Source: Victivallales bacterium | Lineage (GTDB): Bacteria > Verrucomicrobiota > Lentisphaeria > Oligosphaerales > Oligosphaeraceae | Direction: 5' to 3' | Length of the DNA: 7,010 nt | NCBI GenBank assembly: GCA_017431185.1 | Contig: JAFRLP010000454.1 | Coordinates: 1 to 7,010 of the forward strand | Shown: one piece after another, positions 1-5,035 of the stretch | How the letters are laid out: every line of letters starts with the position of its first letter | Position numbering within the stretch: position 1 is the stretch's first letter | Notes under the pieces: generated by a model | Databases searched by the model: none | Seen by the model: the letters and a program-made list of their open reading frames with translations, nothing else | What the model was told of the DNA's origin: nothing | Program-made: the position numbers and the translations under genes

Positions 1-1779
1 GAGGAGGAAGAGCGCAGGACCGCCTGGATCAGGCAAGTCGTACAAAAGCATTTCCCAGGCGACGCCATGAAGAAGACGCCTGTGCCATTCCAGTTCTACG
101 ACAGGATTCCGAGGCATGCGCAGGATGCGTCCGACGCGCCAGAAGGCCTCCGTCTGGTGTATTCTTATTCCGCCCGCTACGGAGACCCCCTGCTTGATCC
201 CAGCCTGGACCCATATCCGGACAGCCTGCTGGCGGCTCTCCAGGCGAAAAAAGTCAATGCCGTCTATCTTCAAGGGATATTGATGCAGCTTGCCCCGTTT
301 GACGACCTGCCCGAACTTTCCGAAGGCTATGAGACACGGCTCAAGAACCTGAACATCCTGATTGAGAGGGCGGCACGCTTCGGGATTGGCGTTTACCTCT
401 ACCTGAATGAGCCACGAGGCTTCAAGAGGAATGTGCTCAGGACACACCCCGAATTGAATGACAAGTACTCGTCCATCATGGATCCCGAGTTTGACTCTCT
501 TGGAATGTGCACTTCCAAGCCCGCCGTGCGCGAGTATTTGCGGAAAGGCCTGCGCTACATCGCGCAGAGGGTGCCTGGTCTTGCGGGCGTCTTTGTCATC
601 GCATGCTCGGAGAACCCGACCAATTGCTGGAGCCACGCGGGACTTGGCTGGACCGCCTGCCCTGAATGCCAGAAAAGAGGGGCGCCAGCCGTCTATGCCG
701 ATGTCTATGCCATGATAGCCGAAGCGCTGCATTCGGTCAATCCTGCAATCAAGGTGCTGTGCTGGGATTGGGGATACTACCGCAACGAATGGAAGACTGA
801 GGTAATCCGAATGCTTCCGAAAGACGTAAGCATCCTATGCACAAGCGAGAACAGCGCCCATACGGAAATCGGCGGAATTGCCAACAAGATTGCCGACTAC
901 TCCATTTCGCAGCCTGGTCCCAGCGAGGTTTCGATGGCTGAATGGAAACTGGCCAAGGAACTGGGCCTGGGATGCGCAGCAAAAGTCCAGCTATCCAATT
1001 CCTGGGAGCTTTCGACCGTGCCTTACATTCCAGCGACCTTTCTGGTCGAGGAACATCTGGAAAAGCTCAGAAACCTCGGCATCAAGGACTTCATGGTCAG
1101 TTGGACCCTTGGCGGATGGCCATCCATCAATCTGGAGCTTCTGACCAAGCCCCATGCCCAGATGGTGCGCGACAACTTCGGCACGGCGGCGGAACACTCC
1201 ATCTCACGTGCGCTGAAGGGCTTTAGCGAGGCCTTCAGGAATTTCCCCTTCAGCCAGCCTGTGGTTTACTATTCACCTCACAATGCGGGTCCCAAGCAGC
1301 TTCTGTATCAAGCCCCAACTGGCTACAGGGCCACCATGGTGGGTTTCCCATACGACGATTTGAAGCGCCAAAGCACTCCCTATCCGCCAGACGTGTTCGA
1401 ACGGCAGTGGAAACTCCTGAGCGAACAATGGAAGGATGAGGGACTTCTGCCTTTGGAGATGGCTCAAAGGGACATTGAACCACAGTATAAGGACGCCTAC
1501 AAGGAGCTATGGAACATCGCCCGGGCCTGCTGGTGCCATTTCCGCAGCGCATACTGCCAGGTGGCCTGGAACCGCAGGAGGGAGTGTCCGGATGTCCAGC
1601 CGGAAATCGACCTGGGCGAACTGCTCAGCGAGGAGATTCACTTGGCCAAGGAACTGCTGGACTTGACCATCCAGGACTCCAGGATCGGGTTCGAGGCAAC
1701 CAACCACTACGCATACTCGCCCAACGACCTCCGAGAGAAGGTGCTCAACTGCGAATGGCTGCTGCGGACACTTTCATAG
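1..1779 (+). CDS. Uncharacterised TIM-barrel glycoside-hydrolase-like protein (5' end outside window)
   Basis: The reading frame is open from base 1 to the TAG at 1777-1779 (592 codons visible). The first ATG, at 67, has no convincing Shine-Dalgarno sequence, and the 22 codons before it read as ordinary protein (EEERRTAWIRQ...), so I treat it as an internal Met of a gene starting upstream. Numbering from that Met, residues 28-360 look like a (beta/alpha)8 barrel: LVYSYSARYGDPLLD (30-44), KKVNAVYLQ (61-69), GIGVYLYLNEPRG (106-118), VFVIACSENPTNCW (175-188), CWDWGYY (232-238) and MVSWTLGGW (343-351). E182 in the ACSEN stretch is where a GH20-type barrel carries its acidic catalytic pair, so it is a candidate catalytic acid. 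C187, C198 and C201 form a cysteine cluster. Residues 380-570 look mainly helical and end in GFEATNHYAY and LREKVLNCEWLL, which I associate with unnamed glycosyl-hydrolase-like proteins of Lentisphaerota and Planctomycetes. Glycan hydrolysis is inferred and the substrate is unknown. A signal peptide cannot be judged without the N-terminus. Confidence 0.8.
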   Translation, partial: EEEERRTAWIRQVVQKHFPGDAMKKTPVPFQFYDRIPRHAQDASDAPEGLRLVYSYSARYGDPLLDPSLDPYPDSLLAALQAKKVNAVYLQGILMQLAPFDDLPELSEGYETRLKNLNILIERAARFGIGVYLYLNEPRGFKRNVLRTHPELNDKYSSIMDPEFDSLGMCTSKPAVREYLRKGLRYIAQRVPGLAGVFVIACSENPTNCWSHAGLGWTACPECQKRGAPAVYADVYAMIAEALHSVNPAIKVLCWDWGYYRNEWKTEVIRMLPKDVSILCTSENSAHTEIGGIANKIADYSISQPGPSEVSMAEWKLAKELGLGCAAKVQLSNSWELSTVPYIPATFLVEEHLEKLRNLGIKDFMVSWTLGGWPSINLELLTKPHAQMVRDNFGTAAEHSISRALKGFSEAFRNFPFSQPVVYYSPHNAGPKQLLYQAPTGYRATMVGFPYDDLKRQSTPYPPDVFERQWKLLSEQWKDEGLLPLEMAQRDIEPQYKDAYKELWNIARACWCHFRSAYCQVAWNRRRECPDVQPEIDLGELLSEEIHLAKELLDLTIQDSRIGFEATNHYAYSPNDLREKVLNCEWLLRTLS

Positions 1780-1861
1780 AGTGCAATTCCCCCAAGTGGG
1801 TTATTGCGTAACTGACAGCCATTTTAACGGCCCCATGTTTTTTGAAAGTTGGGGTGTTCCT

Positions 1862-1882
1862 ATGAAACACGGCGTGTTTCAT
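1862..1882. promoter_or_regulatory. 21-bp palindrome, candidate operator or hairpin
   Basis: The left arm ATGAAACACG (1862-1871) and right arm CGTGTTTCAT (1873-1882) are perfect reverse complements around one central G. It sits 83 bases after the stop of the upstream glycoside-hydrolase-like gene and 69 bases before the -35 box of the next promoter. A perfect 10+1+10 palindrome of mixed composition is typical of a dimeric-regulator site. As RNA it would fold into a 9-bp stem with a GGC loop, but no T-tract follows, so an intrinsic terminator is unlikely. The symmetry is seen directly; the operator role is inferred. No second copy was found in the window. Confidence 0.55.
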
Positions 1883-1895
1883 GGCTTATGTTGAC

Positions 1896-1911
1896 GGCGG
1901 AGAGATCCGCC
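1896..1911 (+). other. GC-rich hairpin with GAGA (GNRA-type) tetraloop
   Basis: GGCGGA (1896-1901) and TCCGCC (1906-1911) pair perfectly around the loop GAGA (1902-1905), a GNRA tetraloop that stabilises RNA hairpins. Outside a small internal loop, TTG (1891-1893) can pair with CAA (1915-1917). It follows the upstream gene and precedes the next promoter, so its transcript would be the 3' UTR of the upstream gene. There is no T-run, so it is more likely an mRNA 3'-end protecting structure or a chance hairpin than a classical terminator. Confidence 0.4.
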
Positions 1912-1947
1912 ACGCAACTGAACAGGCAATCCATAATAACCATCAGT

Positions 1948-2006
1948 CCATTTGACAATTCGCATTATTCTATTATACTAAAACAAGACAGCAAAAACTA
2001 AACCAA
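1948..2006 (+). repeat. 59-bp promoter/leader block, copy 1
   Basis: This block aligns without gaps to 3171-3229, with 48 of 59 bases identical by hand count. Identity is concentrated in the -35 region (CCATTTGACAATTC), the -10 region (TTATACTAAAA) and the leader end (AAACTAAACCAA, 1995-2006). Both copies carry ACTAAA twice, exactly 20 bp apart (here 1977-1982 and 1997-2002), with a diverged stretch between. The block precedes the WbsX/GH99-like gene and its partner precedes the regulator operon, suggesting shared control. Confidence 0.8.
1952..1979 (+). promoter_or_regulatory. Sigma70-type promoter for the WbsX/GH99-like gene
   Basis: A perfect -35 box TTGACA (1952-1957) and a near-consensus -10 box TATACT (1974-1979) are separated by 16 bp. 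Transcription would start around 1985-1988, giving an A-rich leader of about 40 bases before the ATG at 2027. The same arrangement recurs before the regulator gene, which strengthens the call. Confidence 0.8.
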
Positions 2007-2026
2007 TAAAAAAGCCACCTTTCCCA

Positions 2027-3127
2027 ATGCCTCGTTCGCCCCACACGGAAATCGCCGTCTTCTACTTTCCCAACTATCATCCAGACCGCCGCAATGCCCT
2101 TGTCCATGGGGACGGATGGACAGAGTGGAATCTGGTGCGGCAGGCACGTCCCCGTTTTCCAGGGCATGTCCAGCCTCGCGTCCCCTTATGGGGTTATGAA
2201 GACGAGTCGTCGCCCGAAGTCATGGCCAGAAAAATGGCGTGCGCCGCCAAACACGGCATTGATACCATGATTTTTGACTGGTACTGGTATGAGGACGGTC
2301 CGTTTCTGGACGGGGCGCTGGAGCGCGGGCTGTTGCCTGCGGCAGGGGAGAACCCGCCAGTCCATTTCGCGCTGATGTGGGCAAACCACGACTGGCTGGA
2401 CATTCACCCATGGCGTCTGGGTTCCCCCAGGCGTCTCCTTTATCCAGGGCGGCTTTCCGATGATGCTTTTGAACGTATGACCGACTATCTCATCGAGCAT
2501 TATTTTCGGCATCCCGCCTATTGGACAATCGACGGTCAGCCGTTCTTCTCGATTTACAGCCTGCCCATGCTGAGAAATCCGAAGCGCCTGGAGCGTCTGC
2601 AGGAGAAGACCAAGCTGGCTGGTTTTCCAGGAGTGCATTTGAATCTGATCCTCCAGGATTTGGCCGTCCTGCCCGATGAAACGGGGGCCACATCGCAGGC
2701 CATGCCAGAGGGAATGGTCCGCAGTCTCACCTCCTACATCTGGCTGCATCACTGCCGCCTGAAGGATTTCCCCCGTTCCTCCTACAATGACGTTCGCCAG
2801 GAGTATTTTCGGATTTACGCGGAGATACAGCAGCGTTCCCGCTTGCCTTATTTTCCCAATGTGACCGTCGGCTGGGACAGTTCTCCCCGCACGGCGCAGG
2901 ACACCCCGTTCCCTCCCAATTCGCCGTACCCATATACCCCAATCATGCCTGGCTCGCCAGAGTCATTCAAGGAGGCGCTCGTCCAGGCACTGGCCAATTC
3001 CCCGAGGGTCCTGACCATCAACGCCTGGAACGAGTGGACGGAAGGCAGTTACCTGGAGCCAGACCTCCAGAACGGCTACGCCTATCTGGAGGCATTGAAG
3101 GCAGCAGTGGATGGAAATAAACCGTGA
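2027..3127 (+). CDS. WbsX/GH99-like glycan-active protein
   Basis: This 366-residue protein resembles the WbsX family (Pfam Glyco_tran_WbsX), related to glycoside hydrolase family 99 and found in O-antigen clusters and in polysaccharide-degradation loci. Recognisable segments in order: VFYFPNYHPD (11-20), GWTEWNLV (30-37), RFPGHVQPRVPLWGYEDE (43-60), GIDTMIFDWYWYEDGPF (77-93), LMWANHDW (116-123), IDGQPFFSIY (168-177), VGWDSSPR (281-288) and INAWNEWTEGSYLEPD (331-346). The last holds E336 and E339 in an E-W-x-E arrangement, as in the active site of GH99 endo-mannosidases. There is no signal peptide or membrane segment, so it should be cytoplasmic. No Shine-Dalgarno sequence precedes the ATG; that start is chosen because the family's YFPNYHP segment begins a few residues in and the promoter lies about 40 bases upstream. 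Hydrolase rather than transferase is inferred from the catabolic-looking neighbourhood. Confidence 0.88.
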   Translation: MPRSPHTEIAVFYFPNYHPDRRNALVHGDGWTEWNLVRQARPRFPGHVQPRVPLWGYEDESSPEVMARKMACAAKHGIDTMIFDWYWYEDGPFLDGALERGLLPAAGENPPVHFALMWANHDWLDIHPWRLGSPRRLLYPGRLSDDAFERMTDYLIEHYFRHPAYWTIDGQPFFSIYSLPMLRNPKRLERLQEKTKLAGFPGVHLNLILQDLAVLPDETGATSQAMPEGMVRSLTSYIWLHHCRLKDFPRSSYNDVRQEYFRIYAEIQQRSRLPYFPNVTVGWDSSPRTAQDTPFPPNSPYPYTPIMPGSPESFKEALVQALANSPRVLTINAWNEWTEGSYLEPDLQNGYAYLEALKAAVDGNKP

Positions 3128-3170
3128 TGCCCCACAATTGGTGAATAAAACAAAGGCAAAAAGCCAAAAC

Positions 3171-3229
3171 CCATTTGACAATTCACATTTCCCTGTTATA
3201 CTAAAATAAAAGCGAACAAACTAAACCAA
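3171..3229 (+). repeat. 59-bp promoter/leader block, copy 2
   Basis: Partner of 1948-2006, ungapped, 48 of 59 identical. Differences cluster in the promoter spacer and in the stretch between the two ACTAAA repeats (3200-3205 and 3220-3225), while the repeats, their 20-bp spacing and both promoter boxes are kept. That pattern looks like selection on particular contacts rather than a fresh duplication. Confidence 0.8.
3175..3202 (+). promoter_or_regulatory. Sigma70-type promoter for the regulator-pseudopilin-DUF4838 operon
   Basis: TTGACA (3175-3180) and TATACT (3197-3202) are 16 bp apart. The predicted start near 3208-3211 gives a leader of about 43 bases before the ATG at 3253. It lies within 50 bases of the preceding stop codon, and no strong terminator separates the two, so read-through from the WbsX-like gene is possible. 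Confidence 0.8.
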
Positions 3230-3252
3230 GGCTTTTCCATCGGTCATTCGCC

Positions 3253-4287
3253 ATGATAGCATCGGAAATCAAAGAGAGGATTCGCAGGTCGATTGTGCTG
3301 GGGGACTATTCCCGCAGCGGGCGTCTGCCCACCCGCGAAGAGTTCAGCCGCAGTTGCAATGCCAGCAAAGCGACAGTGCAGAAGGCGCTGGCCTCCCTGG
3401 AGGACGAGGGGTTCATCATTTCCAAGGGGAGCATGGGCACCTTTGTCAACCCGCAGTCCCCCTACCTGACGAACGTGGCAATCATCCTGCCTTGTCGCAA
3501 GGAGACCCTCGGAATGAGAAATCAGCTTCACTCCCTTTTGGAATACCAGCACTCCGAACTGGAGAAATGCGTGGGGAAAAAACTGCGCTATTTCTACATC
3601 GACACGGCACGAGATGGAGAGGACGATTTTCAGCGCGTCGCCGAAGACGCCCACTACTCGCGTCTCGCTGGGACCATCTTCCCCTTTGCGCCCCAGCCAT
3701 GGATGCTGGAGCCGTTCCACACCCACCACCTCCCAGTGGTGGCGTTGACTGACGAGCAGGTTGCGGGAGCATCAACCGTCTGGGTGGACTACGCCGACTT
3801 TCTGCGTCGTTCACTGGAACTGTGCAAAAGAAACGGCTGTCGGCGTCCCGCGCTTCTGGTGAATCCATCTCTGCCCTACCATTACATCGAAAGCTACCTT
3901 GCCCTTCAGAAAGAGCTGGGCTTTCCACAGGAAAAAGGCCTCATCCAGGCGCAGGATCCCTCCCCGTGGCTTCGCCATGCCATCCTGCCCTTCTTCCTGG
4001 GGGATGCACCTGCAGACGCCCTCATCCTCACAGACCAGATTCTGCTTGAGACCACTTTCCGCGAGTTGCTGGAACTCGGCAAAATCCCAGGCAGGGATTT
4101 GCTGCTGGTCTCCCAGGCGACGTTCCCCCAACTGAATCACACCGCGCTCCCTGTCCACTTCCTTGGCTTCTCTCTCCACAAAATCATCGCCTGTTGCCTG
4201 GATGCCCTGGAAGAACTTCGAACCACGGGAATGCCTGTTCAAAAACACCAACTTGTCCCCGCTGATGCGTCTTCCTCAAACGACTAA
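3253..4287 (+). CDS. GntR-type HTH / LacI-type sugar-binding hybrid transcriptional regulator
   Basis: This 344-residue protein has an N-terminal GntR winged helix-turn-helix (about 3-66): the signature [27 protein letters not shown] begins at 23 in the pattern seen across the family, and SKGSMGTFV (57-65) is the wing. Residues 73-337 fit a periplasmic-binding-protein/LacI-type effector domain: VAIILP (75-80), [10 protein letters not shown] (138-147), LPVVALTD (160-167), ADALILTDQ (254-262) and a C-terminal helix before a degenerate tail. AraR of Bacillus has this GntR-plus-LacI architecture and is a sugar-responsive repressor. I infer a cytoplasmic dimer that binds DNA near its own promoter and responds to a mono- or oligosaccharide. 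The ATG has no good Shine-Dalgarno (AAGG at 3228-3231 is too far) but begins exactly where the HTH should. It heads an operon, 13 bases before the pseudopilin gene, so autoregulation is likely. The ligand is unknown. Confidence 0.9.
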   Translation: MIASEIKERIRRSIVLGDYSRSGRLPTREEFSRSCNASKATVQKALASLEDEGFIISKGSMGTFVNPQSPYLTNVAIILPCRKETLGMRNQLHSLLEYQHSELEKCVGKKLRYFYIDTARDGEDDFQRVAEDAHYSRLAGTIFPFAPQPWMLEPFHTHHLPVVALTDEQVAGASTVWVDYADFLRRSLELCKRNGCRRPALLVNPSLPYHYIESYLALQKELGFPQEKGLIQAQDPSPWLRHAILPFFLGDAPADALILTDQILLETTFRELLELGKIPGRDLLLVSQATFPQLNHTALPVHFLGFSLHKIIACCLDALEELRTTGMPVQKHQLVPADASSSND

Positions 4288-4291
4288 AGGA
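4286..4291 (+). promoter_or_regulatory. Ribosome binding site fixing the pseudopilin start
   Basis: AAAGGA overlaps the regulator's TAA stop (4285-4287) and lies 9 bases before the ATG at 4301. It decides between that ATG and an upstream in-frame ATG at 4163, which would add 46 residues of translation out of frame with the overlapping regulator gene and bury the prepilin signal. Confidence 0.75.
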
Positions 4292-4300
4292 AATCCAACG

Positions 4301-5023
4301 ATGAACACACCAAAACGATTTTTCACCCTGATTGAACTACTCGTCGTCATCGCGATCATCGCCATCCTTGCCTCCATGCTGCTGCCCGCATTGAGCAAGG
4401 CGCGGGAGAAGGCGCGTTCCACGACGTGCATCAACAACATGAAACAGCAGGGACTGGCCTCTTTTCTGTACAGTGATGACTATGACGATTACTATCTCTT
4501 CCTTTCGGACGATCTGACAGCCTCGCAGAACGCCCATACGAAAGCGGACCATTATCTTGCATGGTACGGCAAGTTGCTGAAAGGCGGCTATCTCCCTTCG
4601 GATGCGCGTGACTCGTATGGCAATGAGGATTCGAAGGCGCTCCAGTGCCCATCAGAGACAAAGAAGAGCAACATTGGTTGCGAAACCCGTCATTATGGCT
4701 TCAACTACCGCGAGTTTGGCGTCAACAAAGACCATGCAAAATTCAAGCCCAGAAAGGTCGGTTCGCTGGACAAGACGTACTACTACATCGGAGAGTCGCT
4801 TCCCACTGGCTACAACGGCACGACTTACCTCTATTCCTTCAAAATCCAGCACTATGGCGGCGTCTATCCGACCCAATTGATCAACTATGGAAGTTGTCCA
4901 ATCCACGCCCGACATGGCAAGCGCGCCAACATGCTTCTTTCCGACGGCAGTGTCGCCAATCTCGACACGAACCCCATCCGCATGAGGGACAACTGGGAAG
5001 ACAAGGAAACACAGGCGAAATAA
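4301..5023 (+). CDS. Prepilin-like (pseudopilin) protein with H-X9-DG C-terminal motif
   Basis: This 240-residue protein starts with a type IV prepilin-like leader: a short basic segment (K5, R6), then [20 protein letters not shown] (8-27) as the hydrophobic assembly/membrane helix, followed by [12 protein letters not shown]. With F8 as mature residue +1, E12 is the conserved Glu at +5. The residue before the cut is F7 instead of the usual Gly, which I associate with Lentisphaerota proteins of this class. Cysteines at 43, 116, 127 and 199 may pair outside the cell. An acidic, tyrosine-rich stretch [15 protein letters not shown] (57-71) follows the N-terminal helix. At the C-terminus H205, nine residues, then D215-G216 gives the exact H-X9-DG motif of the 'prepilin-type processing-associated' family (DUF1559-like), which is greatly expanded in Lentisphaerota, Planctomycetes and Verrucomicrobia. 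It should sit in the inner membrane facing outward or assemble into a pseudopilus; the exact function of the family is unknown. It lies between the regulator and a secreted protein with gaps of 13 and 12 bases, so co-expression is expected. Confidence 0.92.
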   Translation: MNTPKRFFTLIELLVVIAIIAILASMLLPALSKAREKARSTTCINNMKQQGLASFLYSDDYDDYYLFLSDDLTASQNAHTKADHYLAWYGKLLKGGYLPSDARDSYGNEDSKALQCPSETKKSNIGCETRHYGFNYREFGVNKDHAKFKPRKVGSLDKTYYYIGESLPTGYNGTTYLYSFKIQHYGGVYPTQLINYGSCPIHARHGKRANMLLSDGSVANLDTNPIRMRDNWEDKETQAK

Positions 5024-5027
5024 GGAG
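5022..5027 (+). promoter_or_regulatory. Ribosome binding site for the DUF4838 gene
   Basis: AAGGAG overlaps the pseudopilin stop TAA (5021-5023) and is 8 bases before the ATG at 5036. This is near-ideal and, together with the signal peptide directly after the ATG, fixes the start. It also suggests translational coupling with the pseudopilin. Confidence 0.85.
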
Positions 5028-5035
5028 CACACGAC

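Noticed and set aside
67..67. ATG at 67 as the true start of the first gene
   Set aside because: No ribosome site, the frame is open to the window edge, and the upstream codons look coding.
1791..1800. CCCA-AG-TGGG small inverted repeat after the first stop codon
   Set aside because: Stem too short and loop too small; no T-tract follows.
1831..1854. CCCCA / TGGGG inverted repeat around a T6 run as a terminator
   Set aside because: Only five pairs with a long loop, and the T-run lies inside the loop rather than after the stem.
2186..2752. Minus-strand 188-codon open frame opposite the WbsX-like gene
   Set aside because: No recognisable domain and fully covered by a confident gene on the other strand.
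3155..3165. GGC-AAAAA-GCC after the WbsX-like gene as a terminator
   Set aside because: A three-bp stem is too weak and is followed by A-rich, not T-rich, sequence.
4163..4300. 46-residue N-terminal extension of the pseudopilin from the ATG at 4163
   Set aside because: It overlaps the end of the regulator in another frame, has no ribosome site, and would place the prepilin leader internally. The ATG at 4301 has a good site and a perfect leader.
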